Positions 1-7,816 of a DNA stretch of 48,357 nucleotides are shown in pieces. A program made the translations under genes and the position numbers. The notes under the pieces were generated by a model. The model was given only the letters and a program-made list of their open reading frames with translations. It had not been told where the DNA came from and searched no databases. The DNA is from Alphaproteobacteria bacterium UBA1908 (GTDB lineage Bacteria; Pseudomonadota; Alphaproteobacteria; Caedimonadales; UBA1908), in NCBI GenBank assembly GCA_002337525.1, contig DDGG01000025.1, forward strand, positions 1-48,357, in the 5' to 3' direction. Position 1 is the first letter of the stretch. Each line of letters opens with the position of its first letter.

Positions 1-37
1 AAGAAATTTCTGGAAAGTGATTAGAAAATAATCCCGG

Positions 38-80
38 ACCTTCCTTAAGGAACAGGTTAAACTGCGTTCTTAAGGAAGGT
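38..80 (-). terminator. Inverted repeat 3' of trhO, possible terminator
   Basis: A perfect 12-bp inverted repeat (ACCTTCCTTAAG at 38-49 and its complement at 69-80) encloses a 19-base loop just beyond the trhO stop codon. The stem is stable, but only a weak T-rich stretch follows it on the minus strand, so it may be a terminator or a 3'-end stabilising hairpin of the oxidase/trhO transcript. Confidence 0.45.
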
Positions 81-86
81 TAATAA

Positions 87-1001
87 CTAGGAACCGGACC
101 CTAAATGAACCTGACCACGTGATTTCGCAAGATCAATTTGTTTCTGGCGTTCTTCGGCACGTCGGCGATTTTTCTCGCTTTGTGTTTCGAAACAACGAGG
201 GCAACTTACACCAGGCACATACTTGTCACTTTTCTTCTTTTCTTCTGTAATAGGAAAACGACATGCATGACATTGGTCATAGTCGCCTTCTCTCACACCA
301 TGCCCAACAGAAACACGATCATCAAAGACAAAGCACTGTCCGTTCCAAAGGCTCTTTTCTTCGGGCATCTCTTCCAGGTATTTTAAAATTCCACCCTTAA
401 GGTGATAAACATTCTCGAACCCTTGTTCCAACATATAGGAAGAAGCTTTTTCACAACGAATCCCCCCGGTACAAAACATGACCACTTTTTTATCTTTTTC
501 AGGATCAAAGTTCTTTTTGACATATTCAGGAAACTCACGGAAAGAGTCTGTGCCGGGATTAAGGGCTTTTTTAAAAGTTCCAATCTCATATTCGTACGTA
601 TTGCGACAGTCAATTACCACTGTTTCCGGGTCTTCAAGCAAAGCATTCCAATTTTCCGGATCAACGTAAGTACCGACTTTTTTATTAGGATCTGTTCCGG
701 GAACACCTAAAGTCACAATTTCTTTTTTAAGGCGCACTTTTGTCCTTAAGAAAGGTTGTTCACTTGCAAAGGACTCCTTGTATTCCAAATTATTAAAGCG
801 CCCATCTTTTTCCAAAAAGGCTACCAGCGCATCAATACCTGATCGTGAACCTGCTACCGTTCCATTAATACCCTCGTGAGCCACAAGCAAAGTCCCTTTA
901 ATTTTATAGGAAGAAAGCAAATCATACAAAGAGTCTCTTAATACCTTATAATCAGGTAAGGAAACGAACTGGTACAGAGCCGCAACAACAATCTGATTCA
1001 T
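87..1001 (-). CDS. trhO: tRNA uridine(34) hydroxylase TrhO (rhodanese family)
   Basis: A cytoplasmic protein of 304 aa, the usual length for the TrhO/YceA (UPF0176) family. It hydroxylates the wobble uridine of certain tRNAs on the route to 5-(carboxy)methoxyuridine. An N-terminal acylphosphatase-like region (about 1-95) precedes a rhodanese domain (about 120-215) with the active-site loop CTGGIRCE, catalytic Cys177 and a second Cys183. A C-terminal pair of CxxC motifs (Cys244/247 and Cys267/270) looks metal binding and is typical of the longer members. The ATG at 1001 is preceded by a GGGG ribosome binding site. It lies 3' of ctaG on the same strand with about 65 bases between, so it may be read from the oxidase operon, though the functions are unrelated. 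Identification is by family motifs and is secure. Confidence 0.93.
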   Translation of the reverse strand: MNQIVVAALYQFVSLPDYKVLRDSLYDLLSSYKIKGTLLVAHEGINGTVAGSRSGIDALVAFLEKDGRFNNLEYKESFASEQPFLRTKVRLKKEIVTLGVPGTDPNKKVGTYVDPENWNALLEDPETVVIDCRNTYEYEIGTFKKALNPGTDSFREFPEYVKKNFDPEKDKKVVMFCTGGIRCEKASSYMLEQGFENVYHLKGGILKYLEEMPEEKSLWNGQCFVFDDRVSVGHGVREGDYDQCHACRFPITEEKKKSDKYVPGVSCPRCFETQSEKNRRRAEERQKQIDLAKSRGQVHLGSGS

Positions 1002-1065
1002 TTTTGAACCCCTTTTTTCAAGACAATACTATCTTCTATCTTAGAATAGGGGAAAAAAGCAAGTC

Positions 1066-1668
1066 CTAGTGCGGACGCCTTAAACTTGGGAGTCCCAGAA
1101 TTTCCGGGATATTAGGGTCTTTCGCATGGAAAAAGGTATAGGAAAGTGTGATTGTTGTGACTTCCTTCAGGTTTTCATCATTAATAATTTCAGGATCAAT
1201 GAAAAACTGAACAGGCATATCAATTACCTGACCTGGAGGTAAGATCTGTTCTTCGAAACAAAAGCATTCAATCTTGTTAAAATAAAGTCCTGCCTTATCG
1301 GGAGTTACATTATAAGTTGCTATGCCAATTAAGGGCTCGCTGGAGGTATTCTTGACTTGATAAAAAGCCAGCCCTGTTTCACCCGCATAAACAGTAACTT
1401 CATTTTGTAAAGGCTTGAATTTCCAGGGCAGGTCTTTTTGAACCGTTGCGTTAAAACGAACCTTAATCAAACGATCCACGACTTTATTGGCATTTTGATA
1501 AACAATCCGGGGAGTTCCTCCATAACCCGTTTTTTGACAAAAAATACGATAGAGAGGTACAGAAGCAAATGCCAGAAGAGACATCATCAAAAACAGGGCA
1601 AGAACAACAATCAGAACAATCCGATTTTTTTTACGTAATTCTTTTGATCTAACAGGCTGTGCAATCAA
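1066..1668 (-). CDS. ctaG: Cytochrome c oxidase assembly protein CtaG/Cox11
   Basis: 200 aa, normal for Cox11. The protein delivers copper to the CuB site of oxidase subunit I. It has a short cytoplasmic N-terminus, one membrane anchor at about residues 17-38, and a periplasmic Ig-like domain. The copper-binding CFCF motif is at Cys135/Cys137, with a conserved upstream Cys44 just after the membrane segment. The start appears to be TTG at 1668, with TGAGG nine bases upstream; no in-frame ATG fits. It begins two bases after the stop of the 36-aa ORF and sits at the end of ctaC-ctaD-ctaB-coxF-ctaG. In many alphaproteobacteria subunit III (ctaE) follows directly; here trhO follows instead. Confidence 0.95.
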   Translation of the reverse strand: MIAQPVRSKELRKKNRIVLIVVLALFLMMSLLAFASVPLYRIFCQKTGYGGTPRIVYQNANKVVDRLIKVRFNATVQKDLPWKFKPLQNEVTVYAGETGLAFYQVKNTSSEPLIGIATYNVTPDKAGLYFNKIECFCFEEQILPPGQVIDMPVQFFIDPEIINDENLKEVTTITLSYTFFHAKDPNIPEILGLPSLRRPH

Positions 1669-1669
1669 C

Positions 1670-1780
1670 CTATAGCCTCACAATAGAAAGACCATAGAAA
1701 AGAAGGCATAACCCCATTAAAATAAGACCCAGGACCAAATTTCTTTTTTTGAAACGATTCCGATTATCATTATTATTCAT
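1670..1780 (-). CDS. coxF: CoxF-like small membrane protein of the oxidase operon
   Basis: A 36-aa ORF that starts in a four-base ATGA overlap with the ctaB stop codon and ends directly before ctaG. It has a short basic N-terminus rich in Asn, Arg and Lys (MNNNDNRNRFKKRN), then one hydrophobic segment (about residues 15-33), so an N-in single-pass membrane peptide is predicted. Position, size and topology match the small CoxF-type protein found between ctaB and ctaG in alphaproteobacterial oxidase operons. The sequence is too short to identify on its own; the call rests on context and translational coupling. It is short enough to be missed by gene finders. Confidence 0.65.
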   Translation of the reverse strand: MNNNDNRNRFKKRNLVLGLILMGLCLLFYGLSIVRL

Positions 1781-2712
1781 GACGCAAATCCTTTATCGAC
1801 TAACATCATGGCTAATAGAACAAAGAGATACAAAATAGAATAGCCAAAAAGCTGCATCGATTCCCTGGCAGCTTCAGGTCGGAAAAGCCGCATTGACAAG
1901 AAAATATAACAAGCACCAAGAATACCAGCACTAAAACCATAAATATGCCCAAGATATCCCATAAAACAAGGTGCAAGACTTACCCCTAAAAGCAACACTG
2001 AGTAAACCAGAATCTGGCGCTTGGTAGAATCAAGACCAGCGGTAACAGGCAACATAGGAACACCCGCCTTACGATAATCATCATGGCGGTAAAGAGCCAA
2101 AGCCCAAAAATGAGAGGGGGTCCAAATGAAAACTAATAAAAAAAGAAGCCACGGAAAAAGAGTTACATCCCCTGTTTTAGCAGCCCAGCCAATAACAGGG
2201 GGAAAAGCACCTGCTGCCCCACCAATCACAATATTCTGAGCCGTCGCACGTTTTAAATAAAAAGTGTAAATAACAACGTAAAAGAAAATGGAAAAAGCAA
2301 GAATCCCCGTTGCCAAAGCATTCGTCGACAAAAACATCAAAAGAAGAGAAACCAAAGTCAACAGGACACCAAATGTCAAAGCATCGTCCGGGGCAATAAG
2401 CCCAGCGGGAAGAGGGCGTTTTTTTGTGCGTACCATAATAGAATCAATATCCCTGTCATACCACATATTAAAAACAGCTGCTGCCCCGGATCCCAGAGCA
2501 ATTGAGAGTGTTGAAACAAAAACAAGGAAAGGATGCATTGATCCCGGTGCCAGCAAGGTACCCACAAAAGCTGAAAAAACGACTAAAGTCATGACTCCTG
2601 GCTTCATCAATTGCCAAAAATGTTCTGGAGAAGCTTTCTCAGAATTCAGGGCAAAAGGCTGAAACTCCGGGGATCCGGCAGAATCAGAAAAAATTGAGTC
2701 AACAACAGACAT
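1777..2712 (-). CDS. ctaB: Protoheme IX farnesyltransferase (heme O synthase)
   Basis: 311 aa, the expected length of a UbiA-superfamily heme O synthase. It transfers a farnesyl group to heme b in the inner membrane, the first step from heme b to heme a for the aa3 oxidase encoded upstream. After an N-terminal extension of about 30 residues come multiple hydrophobic helices. The prenyl-diphosphate binding motif NMWYDRDID is at about 82-90 (Asp86, Asp90), followed by the family-typical KKRPLP. ATG start at 2712, eight bases after the ctaD stop. It belongs to the oxidase operon and overlaps the next small ORF by four bases. Confidence 0.96.
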   Translation of the reverse strand: MSVVDSIFSDSAGSPEFQPFALNSEKASPEHFWQLMKPGVMTLVVFSAFVGTLLAPGSMHPFLVFVSTLSIALGSGAAAVFNMWYDRDIDSIMVRTKKRPLPAGLIAPDDALTFGVLLTLVSLLLMFLSTNALATGILAFSIFFYVVIYTFYLKRATAQNIVIGGAAGAFPPVIGWAAKTGDVTLFPWLLFLLVFIWTPSHFWALALYRHDDYRKAGVPMLPVTAGLDSTKRQILVYSVLLLGVSLAPCFMGYLGHIYGFSAGILGACYIFLSMRLFRPEAARESMQLFGYSILYLFVLLAMMLVDKGFAS

Positions 2713-2720
2713 ATTCTACC

Positions 2721-4319
2721 CTATTTAACCTTTGGTGGCACCTCGAAAGAGTGAAAGGCAGGAGGAGATTCCAGGGTCCATTCCAAAGTATCTGCTCCCT
2801 CACCCCAGGGATTTTTTGGAGCTTTTCTTTTCTTCAAAAAAGCCTCCAAAATAAGATACAGGAAAATAAGTGCTGCAATGCCTGACACAAAGCCCCCTAT
2901 AGAGGAAACAAAATTCCATCCTGCAAAAGCATCTGGATAATCAACATAACGCCTTGGCATACCCGCAAGGCCCAAAAAGTGCATGGGAAAGAAAAGAAGG
3001 TTCACCCCTACAAAAGTTGTCCAGAAATGAAGTTTTCCTATAGTCTCATTATATAAATAACCTGATATTTTTGAAAACCAATAATAAAAACCGGCATAAA
3101 GACCAAACATAGCCCCCATTGACAAGGTATAATGGAAATGGCCTACAACATAATAGGTATCATGCATTACGATATCCACCCCCCCGTTTGCCAAAATAAC
3201 GCCTGTAAGCCCTCCAAGCGTAAAGACTACGAGAAACCCAATCGCAAAAAGCATGGGAGTCTTAAAAGTCAAAGAACCTCCCCAGATTGTTGCAAGCCAA
3301 CTGAATATCTTAATCCCTGTTGGTACAGCAATAATCATTGTCGCCGCAGTAAAATAGGCTTGTGCTTCAACATTAAGCCCTACAGTAAACATATGGTGAG
3401 CCCATACAATGAGGCCGACAAACCCAATACCAACCATCGCATAAACCATACCCAAATACCCGAAAACAGGCTTACGAGAGAATGTTGACAAGACCTGACT
3501 AATAATACCAAAGGCAGGTAAAACCATAATATAAACCTCGGGGTGTCCAAAAAACCAGAACAAGTGCTGAAAAAGAACAGGATCCCCTCCACCAGCAGGT
3601 TCAAAAAAGGTTGTTTGGAAATTACGGTCTGTCAAAACCATTGTAATACCACCCGCCAGAACAGGTAAGGTTAAAATCAGAAGAAACGCAGTCACAAGCA
3701 TTGCCCAAACAAATAAGGGCATTTTATGAAGCGTCATCCCTGGTGCGCGCATGTTAAAAATGGTCACAACAAAATTTATGGCCCCCAAAATAGAGGAAAT
3801 ACCCGCTATGTGGAGAGATAAAATAGCAAAATCCACAGAGGCATCAGGGTGTCCTGCAAGACCGCTTAAGGGAGGATATAATGTCCACCCCGTACCAAGT
3901 CCCGAGCCTGTTACAAGAGCAAGTGTTGCCAAAATAAGTGAGGGTGGCAAGAGCCAGAAGCTTATATTGTTCAAACGAGGGAAAGCCATATCTGGCGCTC
4001 CGATAAGAAGTGGGACGAACCAGTTCCCAAACCCTCCAATAAGCCCGGGCATCACCACAAAGAAAACCATAATGATGCCATGCCCGGTTACCAAAACATT
4101 ATAAAGCTGGTGGTGCTCGGCCATAAACCCACCACCTGGTGTCATCAGCTGAGCACGCATCACCATCGAGAAAGCGCCTCCAACCACAGCGGCCACAATT
4201 GCAAAAATGATATAAAGTGTTCCTATATCCTTATGATTTGTCGATAAAATCCATCGTCGCCACCCTGTGGGATGAGAATGATGAGTCTGTGCACTATCAG
4301 TCAAAGATTTTGCCGTCAT
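2721..4319 (-). CDS. ctaD: Cytochrome c oxidase subunit I (aa3 type)
   Basis: 532 aa with twelve predicted membrane helices, the catalytic heme-copper subunit of the aa3 oxidase. Visible hallmarks are the helix-II heme a ligand in VTGHGIIM, the CuB motif GHPEVYIMVLPAFG with the His-Tyr cross-link pair, the HH pair in WAHHMFTVG, and HDTYYVVGHFHYTLSMG carrying the heme a and a3 ligands. The Glu of the D-channel is contained in GHPEVY. It starts at ATG 4319, one base after the subunit II stop, and is followed closely by ctaB. All metal ligands are present, so the enzyme should be functional. The short charged C-terminal tail after helix XII is ordinary. Confidence 0.98.
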   Translation of the reverse strand: MTAKSLTDSAQTHHSHPTGWRRWILSTNHKDIGTLYIIFAIVAAVVGGAFSMVMRAQLMTPGGGFMAEHHQLYNVLVTGHGIIMVFFVVMPGLIGGFGNWFVPLLIGAPDMAFPRLNNISFWLLPPSLILATLALVTGSGLGTGWTLYPPLSGLAGHPDASVDFAILSLHIAGISSILGAINFVVTIFNMRAPGMTLHKMPLFVWAMLVTAFLLILTLPVLAGGITMVLTDRNFQTTFFEPAGGGDPVLFQHLFWFFGHPEVYIMVLPAFGIISQVLSTFSRKPVFGYLGMVYAMVGIGFVGLIVWAHHMFTVGLNVEAQAYFTAATMIIAVPTGIKIFSWLATIWGGSLTFKTPMLFAIGFLVVFTLGGLTGVILANGGVDIVMHDTYYVVGHFHYTLSMGAMFGLYAGFYYWFSKISGYLYNETIGKLHFWTTFVGVNLLFFPMHFLGLAGMPRRYVDYPDAFAGWNFVSSIGGFVSGIAALIFLYLILEAFLKKRKAPKNPWGEGADTLEWTLESPPAFHSFEVPPKVK

Positions 4320-4320
4320 T

Positions 4321-5172
4321 TTATTTCCTTGCGTTATTATTTTGCGCTAAAACAATTTCATTACCCGTCCTATGATGAGAAGGCGCAGCATCTTCCATCG
4401 CAAATTGCTGTTTGGCACTTTCTAGCCACTTTTGATATTCCTCTTTCGAAACAACTTTCACGGCAATCGGCATATATGCGTGTTCTGAACCACAAAGTTC
4501 CGAGCATTGCCCATAATAAGTACCTTCTTTTGTGACACGCGTCCATATTTCGGCAACACGCCCTGGTACTGTATCCTGTTTTATACCAAAAGCAGGCACA
4601 GCAAAACTATGAATCACATCGTCTGCTGTCAGTAAAAAACGCACCGTTGTATTAACAGGAATAACAACAGGATTATCAACTTCCAAAAGACGTAAACCAG
4701 GATCAGAAACTTCGTTCTCCGGGACCATAATACTATCAAATTCAAATTCTTGATCAGGGTAAGAATAATGCCAATACCATTGACGTCCCACAACTTTGAC
4801 CGTTAATTCTGCATCTTCAACTTTATCCATGTAATAAATCAATTTAAAAGTTGGAAAAGAGATACCAAGCAAAATCAGGACAGGAATTGTCGTCCACACA
4901 ACTTCAAGAAGAGTATTATGGCTTGTTTTGGAAGGGTTTGGGTTGCGCTTTGCACTAAACTTGTAAACGGCATATCCCAAAAGCACAAAAACGATTACTC
5001 CAATAGACGTGATCGTGATCATCAAAATATCATGAAGACCAATAATACGCTCCATAATGGGGGTTACAGGTTCCTGGAATCCCATTTGCCATGGCACCGG
5101 CTTATCCGCACAAAGAGGTGACAACCCTGCCCAAAAAGCCATAAAAATGAATGAAATTAGCCGCTTATACAT
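4321..5172 (-). CDS. ctaC: Cytochrome c oxidase subunit II
   Basis: 283 aa. An N-terminal signal segment (about 1-21) and two membrane helices (about 45-72 and 86-108) precede the periplasmic cupredoxin domain. The CuA site is complete: His178 (VIHSF), then CSELCGSEHAYM with Cys223, Cys227, His231 and Met234. The aromatic WYWHYSYPD motif used for electron transfer from cytochrome c is present. It is the first gene of the oxidase operon, and the promoter should lie in 5173-5468. The ATG at 5172 has only a weak AGAG-type ribosome binding site. The C-terminal tail of about 25 residues is polar and of no recognised function. Confidence 0.97.
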   Translation of the reverse strand: MYKRLISFIFMAFWAGLSPLCADKPVPWQMGFQEPVTPIMERIIGLHDILMITITSIGVIVFVLLGYAVYKFSAKRNPNPSKTSHNTLLEVVWTTIPVLILLGISFPTFKLIYYMDKVEDAELTVKVVGRQWYWHYSYPDQEFEFDSIMVPENEVSDPGLRLLEVDNPVVIPVNTTVRFLLTADDVIHSFAVPAFGIKQDTVPGRVAEIWTRVTKEGTYYGQCSELCGSEHAYMPIAVKVVSKEEYQKWLESAKQQFAMEDAAPSHHRTGNEIVLAQNNNARK

Positions 5173-5468
5173 CTTCGCGCTCTTTTATTAAAAAATATCA
5201 CAAAATGAGTATACCTGTCTCTGACACAAATCGGTATAGGGAAACAAAGAATATTTTTAAAAAAAATCTTAAAGGCCGGATTTTGTTCTAAAAACCACAA
5301 TCTTTAGAAAAAAAAATGTACAAATATTGCCTAACAGGTTGTTTTGAAAAGGTTTGTTAACTTTTTATTAAAGATATTAAGACTTTCTAATGACACGTTG
5401 CAAAGTCTCTGATAATTTTCAACGCTTATGAAATATCATTGTAGATCCATATTTTAGGAGTTTTTAAA
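5173..5468. other. Divergent intergenic region, ctaC / secreted hydrolase
   Basis: About 296 A/T-rich bases between the divergent ctaC and hydrolase genes. On the minus strand a TATACT hexamer about 35 bases before the ctaC start (AGTATA on plus near 5208) could be the -10 of the oxidase operon, but no convincing -35 is seen. On the plus strand AGGAG at 5456-5460 sets the TTG start of the hydrolase. No ORF or repeat of note. Confidence 0.5.
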
Positions 5469-6959
5469 TTGATAAAGAATAATAGCCGATTTTTTTCGTA
5501 TCTCTTTGTATTAGGCCTTTTCTGTCTGGGACAAACCGTTAATGCTTCTGCAGAAAAAGCTCCTCCTCACCTGACAACAGAAAATGCTGCGGATGTTCTC
5601 ACAGAAGCAGGAGAATATACATTCGATTCTATAAAATTTCATCCTGTTAAGGACATCGTCATGTCCTTTCTTCAGCTTGCAAATGCACCAAGAAATTCTT
5701 TAGATTCCGGGAAAGAACCATATCCAAAAACAACGCTTCCTATTCATCTGGAATTTTTCCCTGCATCGGATGATTTGGGCAAATCTCCCGCGACAATCTA
5801 TCTCCCTGGAAGCGCAGGACTAGGACTCTCGGAACAAGATGAGATTAATTACCTCCACAGCATCGGCGAACACGTCTTTGTGATTAAAACAAATTATTCA
5901 CATGTAAAATTCCTTCATAAAGATGATAAGCCCCCGCTTGCCAAAAAAGAACTCATTAGAAGGTCTTCCACAACGTCAAATCAACTTAACGCCAATCCTT
6001 TCAATCAAGTGGCCGATTTTGCCCGCCTTTATAAAATCATGGAAACACTTTCTTTTATTGATTTGGAAAAAGTCACTCTTTTAGGAGACTCTCTGGGAGG
6101 TGTCGCGACACTACTGGCGTCACAAGGCGAATTTTTAGGCCCGCTTTTTCCTGGTGCCAAATTCATGGGAAAAACTTACGAAGGAACACCGGACCCTCAT
6201 GACTGGTGGATTCATTTACCAAACGTGACATATGTGGCACGCTGGCCCATTCCAGCCATGATGCCCCTTTGCCCGAAAGTATACTCAAAGGCAAGACTGC
6301 TTGTTTTTGCGGGAGCTGACGATGATTATTGCGAACCAGAACCCATGATTCATGCAGCACGAGCACTTGCAAAAAGGAGCACCAAATTTCATTTTGAACT
6401 TCTTGAAGGAGTAGGACACTTCCCGGGCGCCAACAGAGAGGAATACGAAGCAAGAACTCGATTAGCCTCTGCTCACGCCAAAAGCCCAGACGACATCAAG
6501 ATTTTATATGATGAAACCTCTGATAGCTATAAACTCCCCAAGGGTCAGAATATTTCAGGATCATGCTTCTCACTAGGACAGCCTCTCAGTGATTTAGCAA
6601 TCCCTGAGGGAGTGAGTATGGATGATTTTTTTATGGAAAAATATCCGGTATTAACCTTCTTTCATAATGGGCGTGGTGCTTTCAATCTACCTGAAAAGTC
6701 AAGAATGCTTCTTAACAGAGAACATTTATCCCCTCTTCTTAAAACCACAACAGGAACATCTATTAAACCTGATCCCAGAGCTATAGAATATGTTCGCAGA
6801 AGGACAGAGGAGTTTAAACGGTGGAATGAAGTTGAAGCTATAAAAACGTCACTCTCTCAGACCCTCCATCTTCTTGGCTATGATGGAGAAAACCCTGAAA
6901 CAATCCGATCCTGTTATGTAAGAACAACAGAGAGAGAATCTTATCTGGATGATAGATAA
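5469..6959 (+). CDS. Secreted alpha/beta-hydrolase-like protein
   Basis: 496 aa with a Sec signal peptide (hydrophobic stretch 8-21, likely cut after NASA near residue 28). The central part (about 95-325) has an alpha/beta hydrolase layout: LPGSAGLG as a possible oxyanion region near 112-119, the nucleophile elbow GDSLGG with Ser208, an acid in the AGADDDYCEP loop (Asp284-286), and His317 in EGVGHFPG. The order resembles dienelactone hydrolase/esterase proteins. The last 170 residues are not recognised. The start is TTG at 5469 with TTAGGAG eight bases upstream. It is monocistronic, flanked by the oxidase operon and a hairpin terminator. The substrate cannot be deduced; export suggests action in the periplasm or outside the cell. 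Confidence 0.7.
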   Translation: MIKNNSRFFSYLFVLGLFCLGQTVNASAEKAPPHLTTENAADVLTEAGEYTFDSIKFHPVKDIVMSFLQLANAPRNSLDSGKEPYPKTTLPIHLEFFPASDDLGKSPATIYLPGSAGLGLSEQDEINYLHSIGEHVFVIKTNYSHVKFLHKDDKPPLAKKELIRRSSTTSNQLNANPFNQVADFARLYKIMETLSFIDLEKVTLLGDSLGGVATLLASQGEFLGPLFPGAKFMGKTYEGTPDPHDWWIHLPNVTYVARWPIPAMMPLCPKVYSKARLLVFAGADDDYCEPEPMIHAARALAKRSTKFHFELLEGVGHFPGANREEYEARTRLASAHAKSPDDIKILYDETSDSYKLPKGQNISGSCFSLGQPLSDLAIPEGVSMDDFFMEKYPVLTFFHNGRGAFNLPEKSRMLLNREHLSPLLKTTTGTSIKPDPRAIEYVRRRTEEFKRWNEVEAIKTSLSQTLHLLGYDGENPETIRSCYVRTTERESYLDDR

Positions 6960-6996
6960 AACTGCATCCCACAAATATTAAACTTTCGAAACATAA

Positions 6997-7037
6997 AGAG
7001 GGCTGGAAAGATCATCATTTTCAACCCTCTCCTTTTT
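6997..7037 (+). terminator. Rho-independent terminator after the secreted hydrolase
   Basis: AGAGGG at 6997-7002 pairs with CCCTCT at 7025-7030, and the stem continues with TGGAAA/TTTTCA (one G-T pair). It is followed by CCTTTTT. It lies 38 bases after the hydrolase stop and before the convergent comF. Confidence 0.65.
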
Positions 7038-7078
7038 AAACGGGAATCATTCCCCAAATCATAAAAGGACACTCCCTC

Positions 7079-7810
7079 TTATAGCCTTGAAGGCCCCTGA
7101 ACGCGGGCAACCGTTAAAACATAAACTGCATCTGCCCCTGCCTTTATCAAAACTTTCGACGCATGATAAACGGTCGCACCAGATGTATAGACATCATCTA
7201 CCAGAAGAACACGTTTCCCTATTAGTTTTTTTTGGTATGATTTGGATACTCGAAAAACATTTTTTACATTTTTAAAACGCTGTCTTGCAGACAATACTCC
7301 CTGACTTGGCGTTTTCTCATACCGTTTTAATCCCAAGGGAAGAAAAGGTATGCCTGACAAATGTGACAAGGCCTTACCCAAAAGGGCCGCCTGATTATAA
7401 CGCCTTTTTAAAAGACGGCTCCAATGAAGGGGGACTGGAACAATAAAATCTGATTCAGAGATAAGATCTCGTCCTGCTCGAACAAGCCATTTTGCAAAAA
7501 CAGGAGCAAGTTCAGTCCCATCACCATGCTTAAACCTTAGAATAAGTGTCTTGCTGGCTTCGGAATAAAACAAAGCCGATCGCGCTTTGGTAAAGGGAGG
7601 TTTTTTTTGAATGCAAGCGGCGCATAAAGACCCTTGTTCCACCTCAAAATCAAAAGGAAAACCACAGCAATCACACTGAGGGGATGAAATATAGGATAGT
7701 TTCGGCCAACATGCGCCACAAAGGCTTTCTGCCGACAAAACCTCCTCCCGGCATAAAAGACATCTGTGAGGAATGAAAAATGTAAGAGCCTTTTGAAAAA
7801 AATCTTTCAT
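7079..7810 (-). CDS. comF: ComF family phosphoribosyltransferase-like protein
   Basis: 243 aa. The N-terminal zinc-finger region has CLLC (17/20), CGAC (31/34), CDCC (46-49) and CAAC (63/66), followed by a type I PRTase domain with the PRPP-binding motif VLLVDDVYTSGAT at about 206-218. ComF is needed for uptake of transforming DNA in competent bacteria and is widely kept in non-competent ones, where its role is unclear. It starts six bases after the recJ stop, so the two form an operon of ssDNA-handling genes. No other competence gene is visible nearby. Confidence 0.92.
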   Translation of the reverse strand: MKDFFQKALTFFIPHRCLLCREEVLSAESLCGACWPKLSYISSPQCDCCGFPFDFEVEQGSLCAACIQKKPPFTKARSALFYSEASKTLILRFKHGDGTELAPVFAKWLVRAGRDLISESDFIVPVPLHWSRLLKRRYNQAALLGKALSHLSGIPFLPLGLKRYEKTPSQGVLSARQRFKNVKNVFRVSKSYQKKLIGKRVLLVDDVYTSGATVYHASKVLIKAGADAVYVLTVARVQGPSRL

Positions 7811-7816
7811 AAAAAA

